From the NCBI RefSeq assembly GCF_025822765.1, contig NZ_JACKUK010000014.1, forward strand, positions 62,001-126,000: 64,000 bases of DNA, in the 5' to 3' direction. This DNA comes from Mycobacterium barrassiae (GTDB lineage Bacteria; Actinomycetota; Actinomycetes; Mycobacteriales; Mycobacteriaceae). Position numbers and translations under genes: made by a program. The notes beneath the pieces are model-generated. The model worked only from the letters and a program-made list of their open reading frames with translations. It had not been told where the DNA came from and searched no databases. Positions 39,989 through 52,145 of the stretch are shown piece by piece (the first letter of the stretch is position 1; every line of letters begins with the position of its first letter).

Positions 39989-40675
39989 CGGCGTCATCGC
40001 CTGCGACAGCGCCTCGGTGAGCGCGCCCGACGGGGTCAGTCGCGCCACCCAGGCCAGCGCGGTGGGCACCATGCCGGTCTCCACTGTCAGCGCGCCGAGT
40101 CCGGCGAAGACGAACCACAACAGGTTGGCCACCGCCAGCACGATCTCGGCGCGCAGGGTGCCGCCCAGCAGGAGGCCGAGCGCGGCGAAACCGGCGGTGC
40201 CCAACGCGATGATCACCGCGCCAAGGGCGAGGCCGACGAGGCTCGGACGCCAGCCGAGCGCAAACCCTATGACGCCCAAGATGATTGCCTGGAGGAACAC
40301 GACCGCGACGACGGCCAGCGACTTGCCCGCGATGATGCCCCATACCGGCAGCGCGGTCGCGCCAAGCCGTTTGAGCGCCCCGTACCGGCGATCGAACGCC
40401 ACGGCGATCGCCTGTCCCGTGAATGCGGTAGAGATCACCGCCAGCGCCATGATCGCGGGGACGAAGGTCGCCGCCCGGTTGTCGCCGAACGATCCCAACG
40501 GCAGCAGCGTCAGCCCCACCAGCAGGGTGATCGGGATGAACATCGTGAGCAGCAGCTGTTCGCCGTTGCGCAACAGCAACTTCAGCTCGAGACCGAACTG
40601 TGCGGTCAGCATCTTCCGGACCGTCGCCGGACGCGGGTCGGGCGTAAACGTCCCTGGCGCAAAGCGATTCGTCAC
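39902..40675 (-). CDS. ABC-2 type transporter permease
   Basis: A 257-residue six-helix ABC-2 permease (Rv1457c-like). Helices are near residues 45-65, 72-95, 113-140, 145-168, 180-200 and 230-250, with the cytoplasmic loop AVAFDRRYGALKRLGATALP that contacts the ATPase. GTG 40675 overlaps the ATPase stop (GTGA). Together with the ATPase it forms an exporter. Longer readings of this frame to 41446 merely read antisense-like through the ATPase. Confidence 0.9.
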   Translation of the reverse strand: MTNRFAPGTFTPDPRPATVRKMLTAQFGLELKLLLRNGEQLLLTMFIPITLLVGLTLLPLGSFGDNRAATFVPAIMALAVISTAFTGQAIAVAFDRRYGALKRLGATALPVWGIIAGKSLAVVAVVFLQAIILGVIGFALGWRPSLVGLALGAVIIALGTAGFAALGLLLGGTLRAEIVLAVANLLWFVFAGLGALTVETGMVPTALAWVARLTPSGALTEALSQAMTPSVDWFGLAVLAVWGGVAALAALRWFRFT

Positions 40676-41613
40676 GGCCGCAACTCCCGCCCGGTGAGGT
40701 CCAGAAACACGTCTTCGAGGCTGCGTTGTTCCACCCGCATGTCGGTGGCCAGCACGTTGACCCGCGCGCACCACGCGGTCACGGTCGCCAGCACCTGCGG
40801 GTCGATATCGCCTTCGACCAGATATTCGCCCGGCGCGGTCTCTTTGGCCGTGTACGTCTCGGGCAGGGCGGACACCAGAAGCGACAGGTCGAGCATTCGC
40901 GGGGCGCGGAATCGCAGTTGGTTCTCGGCGCCGCTGCGCATCAGTTCCTGGGGTGTTCCGGTCGCCACCGCGACACCGTGGTCGATGATGACGATCCGAT
41001 CGGCGAGTTCCTCGGCTTCGGCGAGCTGATGGGTGGTCAGCACCACCGTCACACCGTCGCGGCGCAGCCCGTCGATCAACTCCCACACCACGATTCGGGC
41101 GTGTGCGTCCATGCCTGCGGTCGGCTCGTCGAGGAATACCAGCTCCGGGCGGCCCACCACGGCGCACGCGAGTGCCAGTCGCTGCTGCTGGCCGCCGGAG
41201 AGCCTGCGGTACGTGGTCTTGGCCGAGTCCGTCAGGCCCAGCGTGTCCATCAGCCACTGCGGATCGAGCGGGTTGGCGGCATAGGAGGCGACGAGATCGA
41301 GCATTTCGCCGGCCCGTGCGGCGGGGTAGGCGCCGCCGCCCTGCAGCATCACGCCGATGCGTTCGCGCACCGCGGCATTGTCGGCGACCGGATCGAGTCC
41401 GAGGATCTCGATCGTGCCCGAGTCGGGCTTGATGAAGCCCTCGCACATCTCGACGGTCGTGGTCTTACCGGCACCGTTGGGCCCGAGCAGGGCGAGCACC
41501 TCGGCGCGCGCCACCTCGAGGTCGAGCCCTGCCACCGCCGTCGTCGACCCGTACCGCTTGCTGACCCCGCGTAGGCGGACGGGGACGGGGGAGGTCCCCG
41601 ATGGGTCGGTCAC
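40672..41613 (-). CDS. ABC transporter ATP-binding protein
   Basis: A 313-residue ATPase of the daunorubicin-resistance type (Rv1458c-like). Walker A LGPNGAGKTTT (about 39-49), signature LSGGQQQRLALA, Walker B LVFLDEPTAGMD, and a C-terminal extension of 90 residues typical of DrrA-like subunits. Starts GTG 41613, overlapping the mptB stop. The three-gene mptB-ATPase-permease order is conserved in mycobacteria; the substrate may be a lipid-linked envelope precursor, but this is inferred. Confidence 0.92.
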   Translation of the reverse strand: MTDPSGTSPVPVRLRGVSKRYGSTTAVAGLDLEVARAEVLALLGPNGAGKTTTVEMCEGFIKPDSGTIEILGLDPVADNAAVRERIGVMLQGGGAYPAARAGEMLDLVASYAANPLDPQWLMDTLGLTDSAKTTYRRLSGGQQQRLALACAVVGRPELVFLDEPTAGMDAHARIVVWELIDGLRRDGVTVVLTTHQLAEAEELADRIVIIDHGVAVATGTPQELMRSGAENQLRFRAPRMLDLSLLVSALPETYTAKETAPGEYLVEGDIDPQVLATVTAWCARVNVLATDMRVEQRSLEDVFLDLTGRELRP

Positions 41614-43313
41614 GGGGATTCAGCGTAGGCGTCGGGCTGCACCTGTTGTGGCGGCGGTGGCGGTGACGGCTTCGCCGCCATGTCGGCACCGTCCGTCTCG
41701 ACGGGCACGTTGCGCCACGGCAGATGACGGTAGGTCAGCGCGATGAGCAACAACACGATCACCGTGCTCGCCACGACGGCCAGCAGGATCTGGAACAACG
41801 TGAACCGGTCGCCGTTGGCGGTCGGGCCGAAGATGCCGACGACGAGGGTCACGACGATCGTCGTCGTGCGGAAGGCCGGGCGGGTGGCCCACGCGGCCAG
41901 CGGGATGACCGCCCACAGCACGTACCAGGGCTGCACCACCGGAAACAGCAGGACGGTCAACCCGAGGGCGACACCGAGCCCACCGACCGGATGCAGGCGT
42001 CCGCGCAGGACGGCCAGCAGCAGCCAGGTCACCAGAATCGCGATGACGACGACACCGATCGCACGGGTCAGGCCGAGTATCGCGGTGGTGTGGTCGCCCA
42101 GCCCGAGCAGAATGCCGACCTGCCCGGTGCCCAGCGCGGCCAGCGTCGGCAGCGACATCCAGCTGCGCACGACGTTCGCGGTGCCCAGCGTGAAAAGCCA
42201 ACCGAACCCGAGGCCGCTGGCCCAGCCGATCAGTGCCATCACCGCCACCGACACCGCGGTCAGCGAACCGCCCGCCAGGATGAACGCCTTGAACGTGCCG
42301 CCCCATCGGCAGGCCAGCGCCATCGCCACGAAGCCGAGGGCAAGCAGCGACGGCAGTTTGACCTGTGAGGACATCGTGATCAGCACGACGCCCACCAGGA
42401 GCATCAGCGACGGCCGCCAGCGCGCCCACGCTTCGGGCCCCTGCGGCCAGGCCAGCGGCCTTGGAATCAGCGGGCGCGCGGCGTCGATGCCCCGCAGCGC
42501 GAACTCGGTGCCCGCGAGCATCAAGCCCAGCATCAACGCCTCGTTGTGGATGCCCGCGACCAGATGCATGATCAGCAGCGGGTTGGCCGCGCCCAGCCAC
42601 AGCGCACTCACCTCGGCCACCCCACACCGCCGGGCCAAACGCGGTGTGGCCCAGACGATCAGGCCGACGCCAAGCAGCACCACCAGTCGGTGGCACAGCA
42701 CCGCGGCGACGATGTTCTCACCGGTGATCGCCGAAATGCCCTGCCCGATCCACAGGAACAACGGGCCGTACGGTGCGGGCGTTTCGCGCCACATGTTCGG
42801 CACCGACAGCGTGAAGACGTGGTCGAGGCCGAGGCCGGGCGCGGGTCCGACACGGTAGGGATCCAGACCTTTCATGGCGATCTCGCTCTGCGCCAGATAG
42901 GAGTAGACGTCGCGGCTGTACATCGGGGGCGCGATGAGCAGCGGCAGTACCCACAGCAGCAGGGTGCGATCCAGCTGGCTGCGCGACATCCGCCGTTGCC
43001 CGAGCGCAAACCGCCCGAGCATCAGCCATGCGAGCGCCATCATCACCGCGCCGGTGGTGGTCATCGTCAGCGACACCGTCTGGATCCGCGACGGCAGGTT
43101 GAGCAGACGAACGCCGAACGTCGGATCCTGCACCACGGGGCGGGCGCCGACACCCAGCGCGCCGATCGCCATCAGCACCGTGCCGGTCGCGCCGAACAGG
43201 CGGGTGCGCCGCATCGCGACGACTTCGGCGTCGTTGAGCGGCGAGCCCACCGCACGTTCGTCGGCATGCCAACGGGCAATCGACGAGCTCAGGGACCGGG
43301 CGCGGGCGGCCAT
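41610..43313 (-). CDS. mptB: alpha-(1,6)-mannopyranosyltransferase MptB
   Basis: A 567-residue polytopic GT-C glycosyltransferase, orthologue of Rv1459c. It builds the proximal alpha-1,6-mannan core of lipomannan/lipoarabinomannan using polyprenyl-phosphomannose outside the membrane. About 13 helices are visible. The first extracytoplasmic loop contains PPMYSRDVYSYLAQSEIA with the catalytic-type aspartate. A Pro-rich tail follows the last helix. ATG 43313 is chosen over TTG 43316. Confidence 0.92.
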   Translation of the reverse strand: MAARARSLSSSIARWHADERAVGSPLNDAEVVAMRRTRLFGATGTVLMAIGALGVGARPVVQDPTFGVRLLNLPSRIQTVSLTMTTTGAVMMALAWLMLGRFALGQRRMSRSQLDRTLLLWVLPLLIAPPMYSRDVYSYLAQSEIAMKGLDPYRVGPAPGLGLDHVFTLSVPNMWRETPAPYGPLFLWIGQGISAITGENIVAAVLCHRLVVLLGVGLIVWATPRLARRCGVAEVSALWLGAANPLLIMHLVAGIHNEALMLGLMLAGTEFALRGIDAARPLIPRPLAWPQGPEAWARWRPSLMLLVGVVLITMSSQVKLPSLLALGFVAMALACRWGGTFKAFILAGGSLTAVSVAVMALIGWASGLGFGWLFTLGTANVVRSWMSLPTLAALGTGQVGILLGLGDHTTAILGLTRAIGVVVIAILVTWLLLAVLRGRLHPVGGLGVALGLTVLLFPVVQPWYVLWAVIPLAAWATRPAFRTTTIVVTLVVGIFGPTANGDRFTLFQILLAVVASTVIVLLLIALTYRHLPWRNVPVETDGADMAAKPSPPPPPQQVQPDAYAESP

Positions 43314-43329
43314 CAATGCAGCGTAACCG

Positions 43330-44337
43330 TCAAAGCGCGACGATCACCTTTCCGGTGTTTCCGCCGCTGAACAACAGATTCAACGCATCGGGCGCCTTCT
43401 CGAGGCCCTCGACGATGTGCTCCGACGACTTGATTTTGCCTTCAGCGATCCAGCCGGCCATCTCGATCTGCGCGGCAGGGAAGCGGTCCAGGTAGTCGAG
43501 AATGATGAACCCCTCCATGCGCCCACGGCGCACCAGCAGGTTCAGATAGTTGCTCGGGCCGGGCGGCGGACCGTCTTCGTTGTAGGTGGAGATGGCCCCG
43601 CACAGCACCACGCGGCCGCGGTGCGCGATGTTGGCCAGGCAGTCGTTGAGGATCGAGCCGCCGACGTTGTCGAAGTACAGGTCGATACCGTCCGGGCAGG
43701 CTTCGCGGAGTCGCGCCGCGACGTCCTCGTTCTTATAGTCGATCGCCTCGTCGAAACCGAGCTCGTCGACGATGTGGGCGCACTTCTGCGGCCCGCCGGC
43801 GATGCCCACCACCTTCTTGGCGCCCTTGATCTTCGCGATCTGCCCCGCCGCCGAGCCGGTGGCACCCGCCGCTCCCGAGACCACCACGACGTCGCCCTCG
43901 GCGACCCGGCCCACGTCGGTGATGCCGAAATAGGCGGTCATGCCGGTGACGCCGAGGATCCCGATCGCCATGCCCGGCGAAACGCCCTCGGGCAGCACCT
44001 GCATCGCGCGCTCGCCGGCGTCGACGATCACGTAGTCCTGCCACCCCGTCATGCCGAACACCAGCTGCCCGGGCTGATAGGCGTCGGTCCGGCTCTCGAC
44101 GACCTCGCCGACGCCGCCGCTGCGAACGACCTCGCCGATCTGGATCGGGGGCAGGTAGCTGGGCACGTCGTCCATCCACGTGCGGATCGTCGGGTCGATC
44201 GACAGGTATCGGACCTTCACCAGGGCCTCGCCGTCGCCGGGCTCAGGGGCCGGTTCGGGCTCCAGGCGTACCGTCTCGTCGTCGACGAGCCCGGAGGGCC
44301 GCCTGGCCAGGATCAGGCGCCGGTTGGCTTCGCTCAT
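43330..44337 (-). CDS. MDR-family NADP oxidoreductase (PTGR/LTB4 dehydrogenase type)
   Basis: A 335-residue zinc-independent alkenal/one oxidoreductase. Markers are LSIDPTIRTWMDD near the N-terminus, GMTAYFGITDVGRVAEGDVV, VSGAAGATGSAAGQIAK and YFDNVGGSILN. Enzymes of this family reduce alpha,beta-unsaturated ketones and aldehydes with NADPH. Ends 16 bases before the mptB start and is probably co-transcribed; leaderless promoter TAGGAT upstream. Divergent from sufR. Confidence 0.9.
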   Translation of the reverse strand: MSEANRRLILARRPSGLVDDETVRLEPEPAPEPGDGEALVKVRYLSIDPTIRTWMDDVPSYLPPIQIGEVVRSGGVGEVVESRTDAYQPGQLVFGMTGWQDYVIVDAGERAMQVLPEGVSPGMAIGILGVTGMTAYFGITDVGRVAEGDVVVVSGAAGATGSAAGQIAKIKGAKKVVGIAGGPQKCAHIVDELGFDEAIDYKNEDVAARLREACPDGIDLYFDNVGGSILNDCLANIAHRGRVVLCGAISTYNEDGPPPGPSNYLNLLVRRGRMEGFIILDYLDRFPAAQIEMAGWIAEGKIKSSEHIVEGLEKAPDALNLLFSGGNTGKVIVAL

Positions 44338-44343
44338 TGGCCG

Positions 44344-44349
44344 ATCCTA
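44344..44349 (-). promoter_or_regulatory. -10 element of the MDR oxidoreductase gene, leaderless layout
   Basis: TAGGAT on the minus strand, six bases before the ATG at 44337. Confidence 0.45.
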
Positions 44350-44400
44350 TGACGGTGCTCACGTAAGGCTGCCCTTGCTAGACCCGGTTTCGGAATTCCG

Positions 44401-44417
44401 TCACAATAGTGTTGTGA
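44401..44417. promoter_or_regulatory. SufR-type operator over the sufR start
   Basis: TCACAA-TAGTG-TTGTGA is a perfect 6-bp inverted repeat with a five-base spacer. It overlaps CACAAT (44402-44407, a weak -10) and the GTG start codon. It agrees in layout with the inverted repeat described for mycobacterial SufR autoregulation. A separate perfect palindrome, CGGAATTCCG, lies at 44391-44400. Confidence 0.75.
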
Positions 44418-45133
44418 AATTCAGCCCGGACAGTGCCGACCGCCATACGCGTGGCGCGATCGTCCAGCTCCTGCTGGAGTCCGGGCCCATCACCGCAGGC
44501 GAGATCGGCGATCAGCTGGGTATCTCGGCCGCGGGCGTTCGCAGGCATCTCGACGCGCTTATGGAGGCCGGTGACGCGCAGTCCAGCGCGGCGGCGGCGT
44601 GGCAACACAGCGGCCGCGGCAGGCCCGCCAAGAGGTACCGGCTCACCCCGGCCGGTCGCGCGAAAATGGGCCACGCCTATGACGATCTGGCGGCCGCGGC
44701 CATGCGCCAGCTGCGCGAAATCGGTGGGGACGATGCGGTGCGCACGTTCGCGCGGAGGCGCATCGACAGCATCCTCTCGGGAGTAACCGAGGGAGCCGAT
44801 GACGTTGAAACTGTCGTCGATCGCGTGGCAGATGCACTGACCAAGGCCGGGTACGCTGCGACCGCCACCAAGGTGAGCGGACCCCTCCACGGAATAGAGC
44901 TGTGTCAGCATCACTGCCCGGTGTCGCACGTCGCCGAGGAGTTCCCGGAGCTGTGCGAAACCGAGCGGGAGGCGTTCGCCGAGATCCTGGGTACGCACGT
45001 ACAGAGGCTCGCCACGATCGTCAACGGTGACTGCGCGTGCACCACGCACGTGCCGCTTACCGAGACCCACAAGACCCTTCGGCACACAGCCCACGCCGAA
45101 GAAACCACGAGCAAGCTAGGAGCGTCGACATGA
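44414..45133 (+). CDS. sufR: SufR, iron-sulfur-sensing repressor
   Basis: A 239-residue regulator of the suf operon. The winged helix-turn-helix is at about 14-50 ([18 protein letters not shown] then [15 protein letters not shown]). Cluster ligands are C164, C168, C181, C207 and C209, with the C168-x12-C181 spacing typical of SufR; it binds a 4Fe-4S cluster and represses when Fe-S is sufficient. GTG 44414 is used; the frame stays open upstream but that would bury the operator. Its stop overlaps the sufB start (ATGA). Confidence 0.95.
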   Translation: MKFSPDSADRHTRGAIVQLLLESGPITAGEIGDQLGISAAGVRRHLDALMEAGDAQSSAAAAWQHSGRGRPAKRYRLTPAGRAKMGHAYDDLAAAAMRQLREIGGDDAVRTFARRRIDSILSGVTEGADDVETVVDRVADALTKAGYAATATKVSGPLHGIELCQHHCPVSHVAEEFPELCETEREAFAEILGTHVQRLATIVNGDCACTTHVPLTETHKTLRHTAHAEETTSKLGAST

Positions 45134-46557
45134 CGACCACCCCAGAAGCCCTGACCCAGGAGCAGACCATTGAGTCACTGGGTCGCTACGGCTATGGCTG
45201 GGCGGACTCCGACGTCGCGGGGGCCAGCGCCCAGCGCGGCCTGTCCGAGGCAGTGGTGCGCGACATCTCCGCCAAGAAGAGCGAGCCCGAGTGGATGCTG
45301 CAGACCCGGCTCAAGGCGCTGCGCACTTTCGAAAAGAAGCCGATGCCGAACTGGGGTTCCAACCTCGAGGGCATCGACTTCGACAACATCAAGTACTTCG
45401 TGCGGTCCAGCGAGAAGCAGGCCGCCACATGGGACGACCTGCCGGCCGACATCAAGAACACCTACGACAAGTTGGGCATCCCGGAGGCGGAGAAGCAGCG
45501 GCTGGTCTCGGGTGTGGCGGCGCAGTACGAGTCCGAGGTCGTGTACCACTCGATCCGCGAGGACCTCGAGGCCCAGGGCGTGATCTTCCTCGACACCGAC
45601 ACCGCGCTCAAAGAACACGAGGACATCTTCAAGCAGTACTTCGGCACCGTGATCCCCGCCGGTGACAACAAGTTCTCCGCGCTGAACACCGCTGTGTGGT
45701 CGGGTGGTTCGTTCATCTACGTGCCCAAGGGTGTCCACGTCGACATCCCGCTGCAGGCTTACTTCCGGATCAACACCGAGAACATGGGCCAGTTCGAGCG
45801 CACGCTGATCATTGTCGACGAGGACGCCTATGTGCACTACGTCGAGGGCTGCACCGCGCCGATCTACAAGAGCGACTCGCTGCACTCGGCGGTGGTGGAG
45901 ATCATCGTCAAGCCGGGCGGCCGGTGTCGGTACACCACCATCCAGAACTGGTCGAACAACGTCTACAACCTGGTCACCAAGCGGGCGCGGGCCGAGGCCG
46001 GCGCCACGATGGAATGGGTGGACGGCAACATCGGCTCGAAGGTGACGATGAAGTACCCCGCCGTGTGGATGACCGGCGAGCACGCCAAGGGTGAGGTGCT
46101 CTCGGTGGCGTTCGCGGGCGAGGGTCAGCATCAGGACACCGGCGCCAAGATGCTGCACCTGGCGCCGAACACGTCGAGCAACATCGTCTCGAAGTCAGTC
46201 GCGCGTGGCGGCGGCCGCGCCTCCTACCGTGGCCTGGTTCAGGTCAACAAGGGCGCGCACGGCTCGCGGTCCAGCGTGAAATGCGATGCGCTGCTTGTCG
46301 ATACGGTCAGCCGCAGTGACACCTACCCGTACGTCGACATCCGCGAGGACGACGTCACGATGGGCCACGAGGCCACGGTGTCGAAGGTCAGCGAGGACCA
46401 GCTGTTCTATCTGATGAGCCGCGGCCTCACCGAGGACGAGGCGATGGCGATGGTCGTCCGCGGCTTCGTCGAGCCCATCGCCAAGGAACTCCCGATGGAG
46501 TACGCGCTGGAGCTCAACCGGCTGATCGAGCTGCAGATGGAAGGTGCGGTCGGCTAG
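45130..46557 (+). CDS. sufB: Fe-S cluster assembly protein SufB
   Basis: A 475-residue scaffold subunit of SufBC2D. The core beta-helix is intact; [13 protein letters not shown] carries the conserved cysteine at which M. tuberculosis SufB is split by an intein, but here no intein is present. [22 protein letters not shown] is another family hallmark, along with KCDALLVD. Starts at ATG 45130. The stop shares a base with the sufD start (TAGTG). Confidence 0.97.
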   Translation: MTTTPEALTQEQTIESLGRYGYGWADSDVAGASAQRGLSEAVVRDISAKKSEPEWMLQTRLKALRTFEKKPMPNWGSNLEGIDFDNIKYFVRSSEKQAATWDDLPADIKNTYDKLGIPEAEKQRLVSGVAAQYESEVVYHSIREDLEAQGVIFLDTDTALKEHEDIFKQYFGTVIPAGDNKFSALNTAVWSGGSFIYVPKGVHVDIPLQAYFRINTENMGQFERTLIIVDEDAYVHYVEGCTAPIYKSDSLHSAVVEIIVKPGGRCRYTTIQNWSNNVYNLVTKRARAEAGATMEWVDGNIGSKVTMKYPAVWMTGEHAKGEVLSVAFAGEGQHQDTGAKMLHLAPNTSSNIVSKSVARGGGRASYRGLVQVNKGAHGSRSSVKCDALLVDTVSRSDTYPYVDIREDDVTMGHEATVSKVSEDQLFYLMSRGLTEDEAMAMVVRGFVEPIAKELPMEYALELNRLIELQMEGAVG

Positions 46558-47743
46558 TGAGCAACTTGACCGAGGCAGTTGAGGGTTCGGCCCTCACTGC
46601 CGTCAACAAGGGTGAACTGTTCTCGTCGTTCGACGTCAACGCGTTCGAGGTGCCCGGCGGCCGTGACGAGATCTGGCGGTTCACGCCGCTGAAGCGGCTG
46701 CGCGGCCTGCACGACGGGTCGAATGGGGACCCGAGCGGCACCGCGCGCATCACCGTGACCGAACGTCCCGGCGTCACCGTTGAATCCGTACAACGTGGGG
46801 ACCAGCGGCTCGGCCAGGCCGGCAAGCCTTCCGATCGCGTTGCCGCGCAGGCCTTCTCGTCATTCGAGTCGGCGACCATCGTGACCGTCGCGCGGGATAC
46901 CGAGATCGCCGAGCCGATCGAGATCGTCATCGACGGACCCGGCGAGGACCAAGTCGCCTACGGCCACCTGCAGATCCGCGTCGAAGAACTGTCGCGGGCC
47001 ATCGTCGTCGTCGACCTGCGTGGCAGCGGGGTCTACGCAGACAACGTCGAGATCATCGTCGGCGACTCGGCAGGGCTTGGCGTCATCTGGATCGCCGACT
47101 GGGCCGACGACACCGTGCACGTCAGCTCGCACCACGCCCTGCTGGGCAAGGATGCGACGCTCGGGCATGTCAACGTCACCCTCGGCGGCGACGTCGTGCG
47201 GACCACCGCCACGGTGCGCTTCACCGCACCCGGCGGCGAGGCCAAGATGCTCGGCACCTACTTCGCCGACGACGGCCAGCACTTCGAATCGCGCCTGCTC
47301 GTGGATCACTCGCAGCCCAACTGCAAGTCGGATGTGCTGTACAAGGGTGCGCTGCAAGGCGATCCGGAGTCGCGCAAGCCTGACGCGCACACCGTGTGGG
47401 TCGGCGACGTGCTGATCCGCGCTGAGGCCACCGGCACCGACACCTTCGAGGTGAACCGCAACCTGGTGCTCACCGACGGCGCCCGCGCCGATTCGGTACC
47501 CAACCTGGAGATCGAGACCGGCGAGATCATCGGCGCCGGCCACGCCAGCGCCACCGGCCGTTTCGACGACGAGCAGTTGTTCTATCTGCGCGCCCGCGGC
47601 ATTCCCGAGGATCAGGCCCGCCGTCTGGTGGTGCGCGGCTTCTTCAACGAGATCATCGCGAAGATCGCCGTGCCCGCAGTGCGCGACCGCCTGACCGAAG
47701 CCATCGAACGAGAATTAGCAATCACGGAATCGAGTACGTCGTA

Positions 47744-47744
<1 letters not shown>
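46557..47744 (+). CDS. sufD: Fe-S cluster assembly protein SufD
   Basis: A 395-residue SufB paralogue, partner in the SufBC2D complex. The C-terminal half repeats the family features (HFESRLLVDHSQPNCKSDVL, then HTVWVGDVLIRAEATGTDTF); the conserved histidine near HVSSHHALLG is present. GTG start 46557; the stop shares one base with the sufC ATG (TAATG). Confidence 0.95.
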
Positions 47745-50217
<2,473 letters not shown>

Positions 50218-50240
<23 letters not shown>

Positions 50241-50565
50241 CGACGAACTGCTCGCCGATCTCGAAGAGGCGATGCGCGACGTCGTCGATCCCGAACTCGG
50301 CATCAACGTCGTCGACCTCGGTCTGGTGTACGGCCTGAACGTCGAGCAGGGGGACGAGGGGAACGTCGCGTTGATCGACATGACGCTGACGTCGGCGGCC
50401 TGCCCCCTGACCGATGTGATCGAGGACCAGTCGCGCACCGCGCTGGTGGGCAGTGGACTGGTCAAGGAGATCAAGATCAACTGGGTGTGGAACCCGCCGT
50501 GGGGTCCGGACAAGATCACCGAGGATGGCCGCGAACAGCTGCGGGCGCTGGGCTTCACAGTCTGA
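50218..50565 (+). CDS. sufT: SufT/MIP18-family Fe-S maturation protein
   Basis: A 115-residue DUF59 protein, Rv1466-like. Motifs are DPELGINVVDLGLVY and the cysteine segment LTSAACPLTD, ending WNPPWGPDKI. It assists Fe-S protein maturation with the rest of the operon. ATG 50218, with GAGGAG upstream, lies inside the end of sufU, so translation is coupled. Confidence 0.94.
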
Positions 50566-50606
50566 GTTCGCGGCCGTCCCGGTCATCGCTGCACAGCCAA
50601 CATCGC

Positions 50607-50951
50607 TCAACAGACGATCTGTCCGCCGAACAGGCCGGTGCCGCATTCGAAGGGCGAAGCCGGAGGCATCGGGCCATCCCAGACATTGCTGGGGCTGTAG
50701 TCGATGGAGCCGTCCAGATTCTTGGTGGCCACATTGCCGGTGCCCATGCTCACGTACTGCCAGGTGTGGCAGACGTTCATGTCCCAGACATAGACGCCTC
50801 CGGGCCCGGACGGCGGGAGCATTGATTGCCCTGGGCACCATTGATGGGGCACCGATGGCGCGGCCACCGCAGTGCCCGTGCCGATGCCCAGGCCTGCCGC
50901 CGCGAGACTGACCGACGCCAGCGCGCCGACGAGTATCCGTTTGGTAGACAT
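50607..50951 (-). CDS. small secreted cysteine protein
   Basis: A 114-residue exported protein. The signal peptide ends at about residue 30 (TAVA before APSVP). The mature part of 84 residues has four cysteines (39, 61, 103, 114), enough for two disulfides, and aromatic motifs (HQWCPGQSM, CHTWQYVSMG). This layout is common in a mycobacterial family of small secreted proteins with no assigned function. Starts ATG 50951 with AAGGAAG upstream; the leader can hide that site in a hairpin. The gap to sufT (50566-50606) shows nothing. Confidence 0.8.
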   Translation of the reverse strand: MSTKRILVGALASVSLAAAGLGIGTGTAVAAPSVPHQWCPGQSMLPPSGPGGVYVWDMNVCHTWQYVSMGTGNVATKNLDGSIDYSPSNVWDGPMPPASPFECGTGLFGGQIVC

Positions 50952-51006
50952 GTACTTCCTTTTGTTCGGGCGCCGCTCCCTTAGCGACGTCGTTCAGCCG
51001 AAGTAC
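50952..51006 (-). promoter_or_regulatory. leader inverted repeat of the secreted protein gene
   Basis: GTACTTC and GAAGTAC (arms 50952-50958 and 51000-51006, 41-base spacer) pair in the mRNA so that GGAAG of the ribosome site is in the stem beside the start codon. May lower translation. Confidence 0.35.
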
Positions 51007-51044
51007 ACCGCGTGGGCCTTGGAAGATCCTTGACGCAGCCGTCT

Positions 51045-51718
51045 CTAGCTAAGTCGGTCGGCGAGTTCCCGCAGGTCGGCGGCCACCACATCAGGCGCAG
51101 GGACCTCACGAGTCGGCAGTGGCGCGTTGCCAGGACGGGTGATCAGCGCGGCGCCGAAACCCGCGGATTGCGCACCCATCGTGTCCCACGGGTGGGCGGC
51201 GACCATCATGCATTGCGACGGCGCCACCCCCAGCGCTTCGGCGGTTCCGGTGTAGAGCTGACGGGCCGGCTTGAACAGCCGCCAGGTGTCGACGCTGAAC
51301 TGTTTCTCGAAGAACTCCGCGACGCCCGCGTTGTCCAGGGGCGTCGCACCGGAACCGGTGGGGGAATTCGTCAGGGTGACCAGGCGATAACCCTGCGCGC
51401 GCAGCGCCGCCAAACCCTCCGCCACATCGGTATGGGCGGGCATGGTGCGCATTCCATGCGCGAGTCGTCGAGATCGCCCTCGGTCACCGGTGTCCCACGA
51501 ATGTCGCCGAGCATCCGCAGCACCGCCTGTCCGAGCGTGAAGAAGTCGACGTACGTCTCCGACAGGGTGACCGCCATCGAGTACATGACGAGCTGGTTGT
51601 ACCACTCGCGAACCACGCCGCAGTCGCCGAAAACCCGGTCGAAATGCGGTTCGAGGGCTTCGATGTCGAGCAGGGTCTCGTTCACGTCGAACACCAGAAC
51701 CGAAGGGCGGTCATCCAT
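51045..51718 (-). pseudogene. haloacid dehalogenase type II, frameshifted
   Basis: Two reading frames join into one HAD protein of about 224 residues. The first part has the nucleophile motif VLVFDVNETLLDIE; after GDLDD the frame moves by one base and resumes AHGMRTMPAHTDVAEGLAAL, followed by RLVTLTNSP (motif II) and MVAAHPWDTMGAQSAGFGAA (motif IV). The break is at about 51464, where one G (plus strand) is missing from CGAGTCGTCG relative to the expected GAGGTCG. Total length 674 bases, one short of a multiple of three. Real mutation or sequencing error cannot be told apart. The gene overlaps the glyoxalase by eight bases. Confidence 0.8.
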
Positions 51719-52145
51719 TCCGATGGTCCCGTTCCTGGAGGACCCAGTGATTTCCGTCGGGATCGCTGAAGTCGGCGAAGCTGGCGTAGTCGGATCTGTG
51801 CGGATCGGCGCCCAGTCGGTAGCGACCTCGCCACTCGCCGTGGTCGATGTCCTTGTGGCGGATGGATGTCACGCCGACACCGCGGTCGACGAGTTCGTCC
51901 CGCACGGCAGTGATGTCGTCGACCACGAGGTACAGGCCACGCACCGAGCCGGGATGCGCGTAGGTGAGCCCGACGCCGAATTGGATCGAGGTGCTTGACC
52001 CAGGCGGTGTCAGCTGCACGACCCGGAAATCCGGCGCGGGTGCATAGTCGACGTCCAGCGTGAACCCGAGTCTGTCCTGGTAGAAATCCAGCGACTTGTC
52101 GATATCCGACACCGGCACGATCACAACCTCCAGCGTCGCCTTCAC
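51711..52145 (-). CDS. glyoxalase/bleomycin-resistance (VOC) family protein
   Basis: A 144-residue vicinal-oxygen-chelate protein. The paired half motifs are VIVPVSDIDKSLDFYQDRLG at the N-terminus and DFSDPDGNHWVLQER at the C-terminus, where Glu is the metal ligand. The GTG 52145 start overlaps the DUF427 stop (GTGA). It ends in an overlap with the HAD gene. Substrate unknown; the company of a dehalogenase and hydrolase suggests a degradation step. Confidence 0.85.
   Translation of the reverse strand: MKATLEVVIVPVSDIDKSLDFYQDRLGFTLDVDYAPAPDFRVVQLTPPGSSTSIQFGVGLTYAHPGSVRGLYLVVDDITAVRDELVDRGVGVTSIRHKDIDHGEWRGRYRLGADPHRSDYASFADFSDPDGNHWVLQERDHRNG

Noticed and set aside
44355-44391. IdeR (iron) box upstream of sufR
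   Set aside because: AAGGCTGCCCTTGCTA shares only part of the 19-bp IdeR consensus; too many mismatches to call.
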